A stretch of DNA of 64,000 bases from Tectiglobus sp965215755 (GCA_965215755.1 OZ244119.1:558001-622000), one strand, 5' to 3'. Shown: positions 26,023-35,497, counted from the stretch's first letter. Made by a program: numbers and translations. The notes: generated by a model from the letters alone, not told the origin.

Positions 26023-26736
26023 TTATGAGACTGTCAGCTTCTGAAGTGAAACCAACTCGCCGATACCCTTGCGCGCCAATCCCATCAACTCGTCGAACTT
26101 ATCCTGGCTAAACGGCTCGCCCTCTGCAGTGCCCTGGACTTCCACGATACCGCCGGATCCCGTCATGACGAAGTTGGCATCAGCTTGGGCATCAGAATCC
26201 TCTGCATAGTCAAGATCCAGGACGCAGGCGCCGTTGTGGATTCCGGCTGAAACTGCAGCAATATGGTCTTTCAGGACGTCGTCGCGGACCATGTCACGCT
26301 CCTTCATCCAATTGATGCAGTCGTATAGCGCAACCCAGGCGCCGGTGATGGCAGCTGTTCGCGTACCGCCATCGGCCTGGATGACATCGCAGTCCACCGA
26401 AATCTGACGCTCGCCCAGCTTCTCAAGATCAACGACCGCGCGCAGAGACCTTCCGATAAGTCTTTGAATTTCTTGCGTTCTTCCAGATTGCTTGCCCTGT
26501 GTCACCTCACGCCGCATACGATCGTGTGTGGCGCGCGGGAGCATGCCGTATTCCGCTGTGACCCAGCCGCGGCCATTGCCCTTCATCCAGCCTGGAACGC
26601 GCTCCTCCAGACTGGCCATGCAGAGGACGTGTGTATTGCCGAACTTAATCAGACAAGATCCCTCAGCGTGCAGAGAGACGGCACGCTCGAAGGAGACACG
26701 GCGAAGTTCATCGGGTTGGCGATTGGATGGTCGCAT
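26023..26736 (-). CDS. rph: Ribonuclease PH
   Basis: A phosphorolytic 3'-5' exoribonuclease that trims tRNA 3' ends. The 237 residues from the ATG at 26736 match the normal length. MRPSNRQPDELRRVSFE is the usual start, and RSLRAVVDLEKLGERQISVDCDVIQADGG with the active-site Asp pair, and GGIVEVQGTAEGEPFS, are family signatures. The frame extends to 26799, which I treat as non-coding leader. It is divergent from hrcA with about 200 bases between. Confidence 0.96.
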   Translation of the reverse strand: MRPSNRQPDELRRVSFERAVSLHAEGSCLIKFGNTHVLCMASLEERVPGWMKGNGRGWVTAEYGMLPRATHDRMRREVTQGKQSGRTQEIQRLIGRSLRAVVDLEKLGERQISVDCDVIQADGGTRTAAITGAWVALYDCINWMKERDMVRDDVLKDHIAAVSAGIHNGACVLDLDYAEDSDAQADANFVMTGSGGIVEVQGTAEGEPFSQDKFDELMGLARKGIGELVSLQKLTVS

Positions 26737-26940
26737 TTGATCAGGCCATTTTCTTTGGGGTTTGTGGCAGCGATCGCCGGTCGACTGGCCACCGCGCACG
26801 GATTTGTTGGCCGGAACCTAAGCGACAGCGCACTTGGCTTCAACAACAATTCGTCGTCTCCTCGCCTAGAAGTTGACGAACAGTGCCCCGGCACCCAACA
26901 TACCGCGTGAGCACGAGACTGAGGATGTCGAATTCCATCG

Positions 26941-28008
26941 ATGCGTAAGACCAGCGGACTAGAGAGCCTTGATGGCCTAAGTGATCGCTCCCTCGCGGTC
27001 CTGAGGCGTGTCGTTGAGTCGTATCTGGAAACAGGAGAGCCTGTCGGTTCGCGAAACTTGTCACGCGACCTGCCTATGACGCTTTCGCCGGCTTCGGTGC
27101 GCAATGTGATGGCCGACCTTGAGCAGCTTGGCCTGATCGCGGCGCCACATACATCTGCTGGCCGTCAGCCGACCGAACTGGGTCTGCGGCTCTTTGTCGA
27201 CGGACTGCTCGAAGTTGGCAACCTGAGCAACGACGAGCGGCAGCAGATCCAGCGGCAGATGGGATCAAGCCCTGATCAATCCGTTGAACAGGTCCTTGAT
27301 GAGGCAACAGAACTGATTTCTGGTCTATCTCATTGCGCCGGACTTGTGCTTGCGGATAAGCAAAACCTGAGACTGAAGCACATCGAGTTCGTCTCATTAG
27401 AGCCAGGCAAAGCCCTCGTTATTCTGGTGAGTGAGGACCAAAGCGTCGAAAACCGTATTGTCGAGGTGCCCGCTGGCCTACCGCCGTCGGCACTCGCGGC
27501 CGCTGCAAACTTCCTTAACAACTTTATCCGTGGTGCAACCCTGGCCGAAGCCAGAGTGAAGGTCGGCCAGGAGCTGGCCGCGCGGAAGGCTGAGCTTGAT
27601 GAACTTACGCAGAAAGTGATTCAGGCTGGCCTCGCTGAATGGTCGGGAACGCAGGGCGATGATCGCCGCAATCTCATTGTGAGAGGGCAGTCCAACCTTC
27701 TCAACGACGTCAAAGGGATGGAGGATCTCGAGCGAATCCGCCAGCTTTTTGATGACCTTGAGGCGAAGCAGGATGTCGTCAACATTCTGGGTCTGGCGGA
27801 GAATGCCGAGGGCGTGAAGATTTTTATCGGTTCTGAGAGCAACCTGTTTTCCCTCTCCGGCTCGTCCCTCGTGGTCGCGCCGTTTCAAGATGGCAATCAG
27901 AAGGTGGTCGGCATGCTCGGCGTTATCGGGCCCACCAGGCTGAATTATGCCCGGATTATTCCCATGGTTGACTACACAGCGAAACTGGTTAGCCGGATCA
28001 TCTCTTGA
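26941..28008 (+). CDS. hrcA: Heat-inducible transcription repressor HrcA
   Basis: HrcA represses heat-shock genes by binding CIRCE elements, mainly at groESL in alphaproteobacteria. The 355-residue protein opens with a winged helix (LAVLRRVVESYLETGEPVGS, then PASVRNVMADLEQLGLI with the family-typical PHTSAGRQPTELGLR). The central region carries LVILVSEDQSVENRIVEVP, and the C terminus SSLVVAPFQDGNQKVVGMLGVIGPTRLNYARI. I find no CIRCE sequence in this window, so its targets lie elsewhere. It is followed by grpE after 104 bases. Confidence 0.96.
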   Translation: MRKTSGLESLDGLSDRSLAVLRRVVESYLETGEPVGSRNLSRDLPMTLSPASVRNVMADLEQLGLIAAPHTSAGRQPTELGLRLFVDGLLEVGNLSNDERQQIQRQMGSSPDQSVEQVLDEATELISGLSHCAGLVLADKQNLRLKHIEFVSLEPGKALVILVSEDQSVENRIVEVPAGLPPSALAAAANFLNNFIRGATLAEARVKVGQELAARKAELDELTQKVIQAGLAEWSGTQGDDRRNLIVRGQSNLLNDVKGMEDLERIRQLFDDLEAKQDVVNILGLAENAEGVKIFIGSESNLFSLSGSSLVVAPFQDGNQKVVGMLGVIGPTRLNYARIIPMVDYTAKLVSRIIS

Positions 28009-28112
28009 TTTCTTTCTGCAACGACTGATATCCACCTGATGAGTGGGGTTCCTGTCTGGCGTAGAGCTCGGCAGTGTGCCGGAAAAGTCGATCATTGATT
28101 TAAAAGAGAAAA

Positions 28113-28916
28113 ATGAGCGCGGAAACCAACGGCAACGAACAATCAACCTCGGCAAATGTGAATCCTGGAGCCGAGCAAGGCCCCGACACTGTGCGGGCAC
28201 CTGAAGTTGATACCAATAACGCCACATCACAGGCGTCAGATAGCGGCAGCGCTGAGGCGTCAAAGCCGGAGGCAGCTAAAGCCTACGTCGATCCCTCGAT
28301 CGCGGCAGAGGCTCGGATTGCGGAGCTGGAAGCCCAGGTGGCGGAAATGCGGGACCGCTACGTGCGTGCCTACGCCGAGACTGAGAATGTCAGAAAGAGG
28401 TCTGAGCGGGAAAAGGCTGATGTCTCGAAGTATGCCGTTACAGGCTTTGCCCGAGATATGGTTGCAATCGCAGACAACCTGAGCCGCGCGATCGAGGCCG
28501 CCGGTGGGTCGAGCGAAGAGCAATCACCCCAGATGAAGTCCCTGCTCGAAGGTGTTGTCCTGACCGATCAGGAACTTAAAAAAGCGCTTGAAAAGCACGG
28601 TGTCCGCGGGATTGCTGCACAGGGCGAACAATTCGATCCTCACAAACACCAAGCAGTGATGGAGCAGGAAGATGCTTCGGTCGCCAGCGGGACAGTCCTG
28701 CAAGTCTTTCAGGAAGGTTACGAAATTGGCGATCGCGTGTTGCGACCATCAATGGTTGTTGTATCAAAAGGCGGTGCGAAGCCGATTAAAACAAGCGATG
28801 CACAGCCGCCAATCGAGCCGGCTGCACCGGCCAGCGATGAGGCTGGAACCAGCGCGCCCAGTGGCGGTGAGCAAGATCCGGCACAACCAGATACACCCGA
28901 CACAAGCTCTGCCTAG
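28113..28916 (+). CDS. grpE: Nucleotide exchange factor GrpE
   Basis: GrpE releases ADP from DnaK. The coiled-coil and core are clear: RIAELEAQVAEMRDRYVRAYAETENVRKR, then GFARDMVAIADNLSRAIEA and the beta wing with FDPHKHQAVMEQED and GYEIGDRVLRPSMVVVSKG. At 267 residues it is longer than the usual 190-210, because both ends carry low-complexity acidic tails rich in Ala, Ser, Pro, Asp and Glu (about 55 residues before the core and 50 after). AAGAG precedes the ATG. Confidence 0.96.
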   Translation: MSAETNGNEQSTSANVNPGAEQGPDTVRAPEVDTNNATSQASDSGSAEASKPEAAKAYVDPSIAAEARIAELEAQVAEMRDRYVRAYAETENVRKRSEREKADVSKYAVTGFARDMVAIADNLSRAIEAAGGSSEEQSPQMKSLLEGVVLTDQELKKALEKHGVRGIAAQGEQFDPHKHQAVMEQEDASVASGTVLQVFQEGYEIGDRVLRPSMVVVSKGGAKPIKTSDAQPPIEPAAPASDEAGTSAPSGGEQDPAQPDTPDTSSA

Positions 28917-28946
28917 TTATCATTTGCGCATCTGCGCGGCAGCTAC

Positions 28947-29552
28947 TTAGGCTGCCGTGACCCGGCGCATTGTCAGATTGTATCGGCCAGGCTCGTCGAG
29001 CAGATTCGATGTGCCAGGCACAATACGATCGACGCCATGGTACGCGAGGCGTGCCTCCCCTCCCAGAACAACGACGTCGCCAGAGCGCAATAGGATGCGT
29101 TCCGTTGGGGCCTTTCGGGTGAGCCCCCCAACTCGAAACCAGGCATCATCCCCTAAGGAGATCGAGACCACCGGTGCCTGGTTATCCTCCTCATCCGCAT
29201 CGACATGCTGTCCAAGCTTTGTGCCGGGTTCATACCAATTGATGAGACAGGCCTCGGGCTCGGCCGGATAGCTTGTTATCTCGCGCCAGAGAGCCTGGAG
29301 TTGCAGCGGCATCGACTCCCAGCTTCGGCCCGTTTCCGGGTGCGTTGACTGATAGCGATACCCTCCGTCCTTACTGGCAACCCAACCCAGCGTGCCACAA
29401 TTCGTCATTCGAACGGAAAATGGCTTTCCTGTTCTCGGCATTGTCGGAACATATAGCGGGGAAACGGCAAGGATTGCGCGAACTTCGCTCAGTAGTTCGG
29501 TCTGGGCGGACGCTTCCAGATATCTGGGAATATGTCGAAAACCACTCAACAT
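28947..29552 (-). CDS. alkB: AlkB alkylated-DNA repair dioxygenase
   Basis: AlkB oxidises methyl groups off 1-methyladenine and 3-methylcytosine using Fe(II) and 2-oxoglutarate. All key residues are visible in the 201-residue protein: His116 and Asp118 (QHVDADEED), His172 (AYHGVDRI) and the 2-oxoglutarate arginines Arg190 and Arg196 (GRYNLTMRRV). NWYEPGTKLGQH and SISLGDDAWFRVGG are also typical. It sits antiparallel between grpE and dnaK, splitting the heat-shock block. An AlkA-like glycosylase lies about 23 kb away. Confidence 0.94.
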   Translation of the reverse strand: MLSGFRHIPRYLEASAQTELLSEVRAILAVSPLYVPTMPRTGKPFSVRMTNCGTLGWVASKDGGYRYQSTHPETGRSWESMPLQLQALWREITSYPAEPEACLINWYEPGTKLGQHVDADEEDNQAPVVSISLGDDAWFRVGGLTRKAPTERILLRSGDVVVLGGEARLAYHGVDRIVPGTSNLLDEPGRYNLTMRRVTAA

Positions 29553-29650
29553 TCGGCATCGTCTTCTTGTAAGTCGAATATGGCGAACACACTTCCTCCG
29601 ATGCGGAACGATTTCTGCGGCAATGACGCGTCACATCATGATGTTTCAAA

Positions 29651-29682
29651 CCGTTGCAGGTCTGATTCTATGCCCCTATATA
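29651..29682 (+). promoter_or_regulatory. Likely RpoH (sigma-32) promoter of dnaK
   Basis: GTTGCA at 29653-29658 and CCCCTATAT at 29673-29681, 14 bases apart, match the heat-shock sigma consensus (a TTG-core -35 and a CCCC-T/A-rich -10). It lies about 120 bases before the dnaK ATG. Confidence 0.5.
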
Positions 29683-29803
29683 CCATTCGATGCACCACTA
29701 GAACTCGAGGGGATCGCGTCTTCCGGTTGCACAATGACCGGAGACTGACCAGGGGCCGTGTTCGGACCTGGGCGATCAGCCGATAGAAGAGAGGACTGAC
29801 ACG

Positions 29804-31729
29804 ATGTCAAAAGTTATCGGGATTGATCTCGGAACAACGAATTCATGCGTTGCCGTCATGGACGGGGATCAACCCAGAGTTATTGAGAACGCCGAAGGCA
29901 TGCGCACGACTCCATCGATCGTCGCGTTTTCCGATGACGGCAACGAAAAGCTTGTTGGTATTGCCGCGAAGCGGCAGGCTGTTACCAACCCTGAGAGTAC
30001 ATTTTTCGCGATTAAGCGTCTCATTGGACGCCGCTACGATGATCCGACTGTTGCAAAGGACAAGGGCCTTGTTCCTTACAACATCGTTAAGGCTGGTAAC
30101 GGCGATGCCTGGGTCGAGTCATTCGGCAAGCAGTATTCTCCATCTCAGATCTCCGCTGATATCTTGATCAAGATGAAGGAGACGGCTGAGGCGCACCTCG
30201 GAGAGACCGTCAACGAAGCCGTGATTACAGTTCCGGCCTACTTTAACGATGCGCAGCGGCAGGCAACCAAAGACGCCGGTAAAATCGCTGGCCTTGAAGT
30301 GCTGAGAATTATTAACGAACCAACAGCAGCGGCGTTGGCCTACGGGCTCGACAAGAAGGATGCTGCCAAGACGATCGCTGTCTACGACCTTGGTGGTGGT
30401 ACGTTCGACGTATCCATTCTGGAGATCGGCGACGGGGTTTTTGAAGTTAAGTCGACGAACGGTGACACGTTCCTCGGCGGTGAAGACTTCGACATGCGTC
30501 TGGTTGAATATCTCGCAGCCGAATTCAAGAAAGAGAATGGCATCGATCTGACGAGCGACAAGCTCGCACTGCAGCGCCTGAAGGAAGCTGCTGAAAAGGC
30601 CAAGATCGAGCTGTCTTCATCGGCTCAGACCGAGGTCAACCTGCCGTTCATTACGGCAGACCAGTCTGGTCCGAAACACCTGACGATGAAGCTGACGCGC
30701 GCCAAGCTTGAAAGCCTGGTCGATGATCTCATCAAGCGGACAGTTGGTCCGTGTGATGCTGCACTGAAGGATGCTGGCCTGAAGGCTGCTGAAATCGATG
30801 AGGTTGTTCTCGTCGGCGGTATGACGCGCATGCCGAAGGTTCAGGAGACGGTTAAGAACTTCTTCGGCAAGGAGCCGCACAAGGGTGTTAACCCGGACGA
30901 GGTTGTTGCCGTAGGTGCGGCCATTCAGGCCGGCGTTCTGCGCGGCGACGTCAAGGACGTGTTGTTGCTTGATGTAACGCCATTGTCACTAGGCATTGAG
31001 ACGCTTGGCGGTGTGTTCACACGATTGATCGACCGGAACACGACGATCCCGACCAAAAAGAGCCAGGTTTTCTCTACTGCCGAAGACGGCCAAAGCGCTG
31101 TGACCATCAAGGTCTATCAGGGCGAACGGGAAATGGCTGTCGACAACAAGCACCTCGGCACTTTTGATCTCGTCGGTATCGCACCGGCTCCGCGAGGAGT
31201 TCCGCAGATCGAGGTCACGTTCGATATCGATGCGAACGGCATCGTGAATGTAAGCGCCAAAGACAAGGCGACGAACAAGGAGCAGTCGATCCGTATTCAA
31301 GCCTCTGGTGGTTTGTCCGACGGTGACATTGATCGAATGGTCCAAGAGGCCGAGCAGCATGCTGATGAAGACAAGAAGCGGCGTGAGCTTGTGGAAGGTC
31401 GTAACCAGCTTGAGGCCCTGATTCATTCGACTGAAAATTCGATCACAGAGGCCGGTGACAAACTGAGCGACGAAGCGAAGAGCGAAGTTCAGTCTGCCAT
31501 CACAGAAGCCAAAGAGAAGCTTGAGTCGGAAAATCCGGAAGAGCTCCAGGCTGCCAGCCAGACCCTTGCTCAGGCTGCCATGAAGATCGGCGAAGCGATC
31601 TATGGTGGTCAGGCTCCTGAAGGAGCAGCCGAGGGTGCGGGTGAAGCTGGTGGTGCCGCTCAAGAGGACGATAACGTCGTTGATGCTGACTTTGAAGAAG
31701 TCAAGGATGACGATAAGAAGTCTGCCTAG
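29804..31729 (+). CDS. dnaK: Molecular chaperone DnaK (Hsp70)
   Basis: The ATP-dependent chaperone, 641 residues and full length. VIGIDLGTTNSCVAVMDG, the IAVYDLGGGTFDVSILEIG phosphate loop and VVLVGGMTRMPKVQ are the three Hsp70 signatures; the substrate domain contains LLLDVTPLSLGIETLGG and the C terminus is the acidic lid tail ending EEVKDDDKKSA. AGAGAGGA precedes the ATG. A strong terminator follows, separating it from dnaJ. Confidence 0.98.
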   Translation: MSKVIGIDLGTTNSCVAVMDGDQPRVIENAEGMRTTPSIVAFSDDGNEKLVGIAAKRQAVTNPESTFFAIKRLIGRRYDDPTVAKDKGLVPYNIVKAGNGDAWVESFGKQYSPSQISADILIKMKETAEAHLGETVNEAVITVPAYFNDAQRQATKDAGKIAGLEVLRIINEPTAAALAYGLDKKDAAKTIAVYDLGGGTFDVSILEIGDGVFEVKSTNGDTFLGGEDFDMRLVEYLAAEFKKENGIDLTSDKLALQRLKEAAEKAKIELSSSAQTEVNLPFITADQSGPKHLTMKLTRAKLESLVDDLIKRTVGPCDAALKDAGLKAAEIDEVVLVGGMTRMPKVQETVKNFFGKEPHKGVNPDEVVAVGAAIQAGVLRGDVKDVLLLDVTPLSLGIETLGGVFTRLIDRNTTIPTKKSQVFSTAEDGQSAVTIKVYQGEREMAVDNKHLGTFDLVGIAPAPRGVPQIEVTFDIDANGIVNVSAKDKATNKEQSIRIQASGGLSDGDIDRMVQEAEQHADEDKKRRELVEGRNQLEALIHSTENSITEAGDKLSDEAKSEVQSAITEAKEKLESENPEELQAASQTLAQAAMKIGEAIYGGQAPEGAAEGAGEAGGAAQEDDNVVDADFEEVKDDDKKSA

Positions 31730-31744
31730 ACAGACGGCCTGAAC

Positions 31745-31777
31745 ATTCCCCGGCAATGCCTGCCGGGGAATTTTTTT
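31745..31777 (+). terminator. Rho-independent terminator after dnaK
   Basis: An 11-base perfect stem ATTCCCCGGCA/TGCCGGGGAAT (31745-31755, 31761-31771) with a five-base loop is followed by a run of T to 31777. It starts 16 bases after the dnaK stop. Confidence 0.92.
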
Positions 31778-31924
31778 GGCAGGCAAATGCTCCTCATGAT
31801 GCTTAGGCTGGCCAACGCGACACAGAAGTGTGATCCCAATCAGCTGACATGATGATCGACGGCGGGCCTGCAGATTGACAGAAGCTGATCAGCTTCAAAC
31901 TTGCCTATAGGAACACAATCGACG

Positions 31925-33055
31925 ATGGCCAAGCGAGACTATTACGAAGTTCTTGGTGTCGATCGCAATGCAAGCGAACAACAGCTCAAATCCGCCTATC
32001 GAAAGCTGGCCAAGGAACACCATCCTGATCGCAATCCGGGCGATGCCAAAGCGGAGCAGAACTTCAAAGAAGCAAATGAAGCTTATGAGGTTCTGAAAGA
32101 CCAACAGAAACGTGCTGCCTACGACCAGTTCGGCCATGGCGCATTCGAAGGTGGCAGCGGAGGGCCGGGTGGTTTCGGCCCGGAATTCGCACACTCTATG
32201 GAAGATATCTTCGAGAATTTTTTCGGAGATATCATGGGTGGCCGCCGTGGTCAGCGCGGTGGATCGGGTCGCGAGCGGGGATCCGACCTTCGCTACAACA
32301 TGGATATCACGCTAGAGGAAGCCTACTCGGGCAAGACGGCTGAGATCCGTGTGCCGACCAGCGTCGGCTGTGATGAATGCTCGGGCAGCGGCTCCAAGCC
32401 CGGTTCATCACCCCGCAGCTGCGGCACGTGTGGTGGCTATGGCAAAGTTCGCGCCAGCCAGGGCTTTTTCACGATCGAACGTACGTGTCACGCCTGCCAG
32501 GGCCGAGGCGAAGTCATCGACGATCCCTGCTCCAAGTGCGCCGGCGCCGGGCGGGTCAACAAGGAGCGTACACTCTCAGTCAACATCCCAGCCGGTGTCG
32601 AGGACGGCACCCGCATTCGGCTCGCGGGCGAGGGCGAGGCTGGACTGCGCGCTGGTCCGGCGGGCGATCTATATATTTTTCTGTCCATCCAGCCGGATCC
32701 GTTCTTCCAACGTGATGGGCCGGACCTCTTCTGCCGCGTCCCCATTTCAATGGTGAAAGCCGCCCTCGGTGGTGAGATCGAAGTCCCAACCGTCAGTGGC
32801 GGTGTGTACAGCGTGAAAATTCCTGCTGGCAGCCAGAGTGGAACACAGCTGCGCCTGAGCGGGAAAGGCATGCCGGTTCTGCACAAGAAAATGAACGGTA
32901 ACCTGTTCATTCAAATCGAGGTCGAAACACCGAAACAACTGACCAAGCGCCAAAAGGAACTTCTCAAGGAATTCGAGAAGGAAAGTCGAGAAGAGACCTC
33001 GCCAGATAGTCACAGCTTCCTGGACCGTGTTAAGATGTTCTTTGGTGACGACTAA
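31925..33055 (+). CDS. dnaJ: Chaperone DnaJ (Hsp40)
   Basis: The DnaK co-chaperone, 376 residues. The J domain has DYYEVLGVDRNASEQQLKSAYRKLA with the HPD triad (HHPDRNPG), followed by a Gly/Phe-rich linker, four CxxCxGxG zinc repeats (CDECSGSG, CGTCGGYG, CHACQGRG, CSKCAGAG) and the C-terminal substrate domain. The ATG at 31925 gives the family MAKRDYYEVLG start; a TTG at 31901 would add eight residues. The terminator after dnaK implies either its own promoter or readthrough. Confidence 0.97.
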   Translation: MAKRDYYEVLGVDRNASEQQLKSAYRKLAKEHHPDRNPGDAKAEQNFKEANEAYEVLKDQQKRAAYDQFGHGAFEGGSGGPGGFGPEFAHSMEDIFENFFGDIMGGRRGQRGGSGRERGSDLRYNMDITLEEAYSGKTAEIRVPTSVGCDECSGSGSKPGSSPRSCGTCGGYGKVRASQGFFTIERTCHACQGRGEVIDDPCSKCAGAGRVNKERTLSVNIPAGVEDGTRIRLAGEGEAGLRAGPAGDLYIFLSIQPDPFFQRDGPDLFCRVPISMVKAALGGEIEVPTVSGGVYSVKIPAGSQSGTQLRLSGKGMPVLHKKMNGNLFIQIEVETPKQLTKRQKELLKEFEKESREETSPDSHSFLDRVKMFFGDD

Positions 33056-33140
33056 TTTCAGGTCCCATGCGACGGCGTTGAAATTGCCTGCGATTCATAG
33101 GACAACCTGCGCTAACTGATGGTTGAGGCAGGAGTCTGAT

Positions 33141-33845
33141 TTGAAACCGAATAATACACGAGACCGCCTTATTGTTGCCCTGGATACGGCCACAGTCGAT
33201 GATGCACGAGCCATTGTTGACGAACTGGCCGATGACGTGAATTTCTTCAAGATTGGTCTCGAACTGATCACCAATGGCGGGATGGAACTGGCGCGCGAGA
33301 TTATCGCAAGCGGTCGCCGCGTCTTCCTAGATATGAAATTCTTAGATATTGGAAACACGGTTGAACGCGCCGTGGCCAATGTCGCCCGGAGTGGCGTTTC
33401 ATTTCTTACGATCCACGGAACAGACACCAAGACAATGTCAGCTGCGGTCAAAGGCGCGTCAGGCTCAGACCTCAATCTGCTTGCGGTCACCGTTCTCACC
33501 AACTTGACCGATGCCGATCTGGAAGAGCAAGGCATGGCGGGCATGACCCCTTCACAACTCGTTCTGAAACGAGCGATGCTCGCCAAAACCTCGGGCTGCC
33601 ACGGGGTCATTGCATCAGGTCAGGAAGCATCTGCGGTTCGCGCAGCGGCTGGCGACAGTCTCTTGATCGTTACGCCCGGCATTCGCCTCCCGGACGATGA
33701 TGCTGGCGATCAACACCGGATCACCACACCAAATCGAGCCATTAAAGATGGAGCCGACTATCTTGTCGTCGGACGCCCGATCACACAGGCCCAAGACCGC
33801 CGGGCCGCCGCATTGCGTGTGTTTGATGATATCAACCAAGCGTAG
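33141..33845 (+). CDS. pyrF: Orotidine-5'-phosphate decarboxylase
   Basis: PyrF makes UMP in the last step of pyrimidine synthesis. The 234-residue barrel has IVALDTATVDDA, the catalytic D-x-K-x2-D set (Asp64, Lys66 and Asp69 in FLDMKFLDIGNTV) and VTPGIRL with DYLVVGRPIT at the phosphate site. The best start is TTG 33141, seven bases after GGAG; a second TTG at 33123 is upstream of that site. The end overlaps the convergent membrane protein gene by 14 bases. Confidence 0.95.
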   Translation: MKPNNTRDRLIVALDTATVDDARAIVDELADDVNFFKIGLELITNGGMELAREIIASGRRVFLDMKFLDIGNTVERAVANVARSGVSFLTIHGTDTKTMSAAVKGASGSDLNLLAVTVLTNLTDADLEEQGMAGMTPSQLVLKRAMLAKTSGCHGVIASGQEASAVRAAAGDSLLIVTPGIRLPDDDAGDQHRITTPNRAIKDGADYLVVGRPITQAQDRRAAALRVFDDINQA

Positions 33846-34401
33846 CCCAGAAGAAAACAGGCACAGCCACAAGGCTGACCATCCCGGCAACCAACGCCGT
33901 GCGGACAACCCAACCCGAGAAGCGTAGCCAAAGGGCAATCATCCTAACCAGACAGAGTGCGAATTCCGCTGCCATGACGTAGCCGCTGTGATGATTTGTG
34001 TCCCAGTAGGAGAGCGGTGAATAGTACCGCCAGTCGGTCAGGGGCCAGAAGTGCTTGTGGGCATCATCGGCATGGACGGGAAAGTCCAGTGCAAGGTGAA
34101 TGAACGCCGCGCCCGCCACGGCAATAACGATCTTCGACCGGGCCACCAGTCCAATACCAAGGACCACGGCCCAGATCGGAAATGAATTGGAGATGGCTCC
34201 GAACGTTTGCCACGGCTCCTGCCAGTAAAGCTCACGCCATATTTCGGCCTGCGAGAAGCCGTTGAATTTAGCCCACGCAAAAAGGGCAAAGATCGACAGG
34301 TCAGGAAGAAACGCACCGAGGATCACCGCCGCATTTCGATAAGGTTGATTGCTGCGCGTTAGTACCGCTGCTGCTGTCAGAATATGTGTGGCTGTGTTCA
34401 T
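33832..34401 (-). CDS. YdjM-like inner-membrane protein (putative metal-dependent hydrolase)
   Basis: A 189-residue membrane protein with about four hydrophobic segments and the His/Asp pattern of the LexA-regulated YdjM/DUF457 family: ATHILTAAAVL, GAFLPDLSIF, FIHLALDFPVHADDAHKHFWPLT and YWDTNHHSG. Its activity is unproven; relatives are often misnamed CobQ. ATG 34401 begins the family region, while 34431 would add ten polar residues. It converges on pyrF. Confidence 0.75.
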   Translation of the reverse strand: MNTATHILTAAAVLTRSNQPYRNAAVILGAFLPDLSIFALFAWAKFNGFSQAEIWRELYWQEPWQTFGAISNSFPIWAVVLGIGLVARSKIVIAVAGAAFIHLALDFPVHADDAHKHFWPLTDWRYYSPLSYWDTNHHSGYVMAAEFALCLVRMIALWLRFSGWVVRTALVAGMVSLVAVPVFFWATLG

Positions 34402-34501
34402 GCTCTGCTGTGTTTGTTTTCTGGCTTCCAATCGGCACGGTATACGACCAGCCCAAAGACAGTTAAATCACATCCTCAACAGGTCATGTTAGGAGACGCT
34501 C

Positions 34502-34798
34502 ATGGCGAAAGGCTTCTTGATTGCACGGGCTATCGTCACCAATCCGACTGCATGGTCCGCTTATGCAGAGAAGGCGACCGAAGCAGCGAAGGATTACCGA
34601 GGCCGCTACCTCGCACGGGGCGGCCGTGCAGAGGTTGTCGAAGGCGAGGGTCGCGCCCGCAACATCATTATAGAATTCGAAAGTTTCGAGGATGCCCGTG
34701 CCTACGCGCATTCCGAGCAGTACGCCGACGCACGGAAGTTGAGAGAGAATGCCGGAATTATCGACATCGTTATCGTTGAGGGGGCAGATCCTGCCTAG
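34502..34798 (+). CDS. DUF1330 family protein
   Basis: A 98-residue dimeric alpha-beta barrel type protein: KGFLIARAIVTNPTAWSAYAEKA, then RYLARGGRAEVVEGEG and NIIIEFESFEDARAYAHSEQYADARKLR, all typical of DUF1330. GGAG lies eight bases before the ATG. Function is unknown. It lies six bases before trmD, where rimM is expected in many bacteria, and is probably cotranscribed with it. Confidence 0.9.
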   Translation: MAKGFLIARAIVTNPTAWSAYAEKATEAAKDYRGRYLARGGRAEVVEGEGRARNIIIEFESFEDARAYAHSEQYADARKLRENAGIIDIVIVEGADPA

Positions 34799-34804
34799 AG
34801 AGAT

Positions 34805-35497
34805 GTGAGTGAAGCTGTTTGGCATGCACAGGTTCTGACCCTGTACCCGTCGATGTTTCCTGGACCACTGGCCGACTCTGTCGTTGGCGGTGGCCTCGCA
34901 AATGGCAAGTGGCGCCTCTCGACCGTCAACATTCGGGAATTTGGAATTGGCCGCCATAACACCGTCGATGACACACCAGCTGGTGGCGGTCCTGGAATGG
35001 TTATGCGCTGTGATGTTGTTGGAGAAGCAATCGATCATGCGCGCAGCCTGGCACCAGATCTTCCGCTAATCTACTTGTCGCCACGTGGCAGACCACTGAC
35101 GCAAGACCTTGTCCGTGACCTTGCTGATGGTCCGGGGGCCGCGTTGCTCGCAGGTCGGTTTGAAGGTGTTGACGAACGCGTCATCAGCCAGCGCGCCATC
35201 GAGGAAATCTCGATTGGAGATTATGTCCTGTCCGGCGGTGAACTGGCCGCCATGGTACTTATTGATGCATGCGCAAGGCTGCGGCCGGGAGTCCTCGGCG
35301 CCGAGCAGTCGCTGCTATGCGAGAGCTTTGAGCAAGGGCTCCTAGAGCATCCACACTACACCCGGCCACGAAGTTGGGAGGGCCAGGACATACCAGAGGT
35401 CCTTCTCAGCGGGGATCACAAGCGGATTGAGCTCTGGCGGCAAGAGCAATCGCGGCTTCTCACCAAGCAAAGACGACCGGATTTATTGGCCGAATGA
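34805..35497 (+). CDS. trmD: tRNA (guanine-N1)-methyltransferase TrmD
   Basis: TrmD methylates G37 of tRNAs to prevent frameshifting. The 230-residue protein has TLYPSMFPGPLADSVVG, the VDDTPAGGGPGMVMRCDV segment, the trefoil-knot SAM site LSPRGRPLTQDLVRDLA and FEGVDERVI, and ISIGDYVLSGGELAAMV. The start is GTG after an AGAGAG stretch. rplS follows after 166 bases; the usual rpsP and rimM are missing here. Confidence 0.96.
   Translation: MSEAVWHAQVLTLYPSMFPGPLADSVVGGGLANGKWRLSTVNIREFGIGRHNTVDDTPAGGGPGMVMRCDVVGEAIDHARSLAPDLPLIYLSPRGRPLTQDLVRDLADGPGAALLAGRFEGVDERVISQRAIEEISIGDYVLSGGELAAMVLIDACARLRPGVLGAEQSLLCESFEQGLLEHPHYTRPRSWEGQDIPEVLLSGDHKRIELWRQEQSRLLTKQRRPDLLAE

Noticed and set aside
26737..26940. 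CIRCE element (HrcA operator) before hrcA or dnaK
   Set aside because: No TTAGCACTC/GAGTGCTAA pair is visible at either position or elsewhere in the window.
27478..28263. 261-residue minus-strand frame opposite hrcA and grpE
   Set aside because: It crosses two well-supported genes and has no recognisable domain.
30989..31786. 265-residue minus-strand frame opposite dnaK
   Set aside because: It is a shadow of dnaK and its end overlaps the dnaK terminator; no family features.
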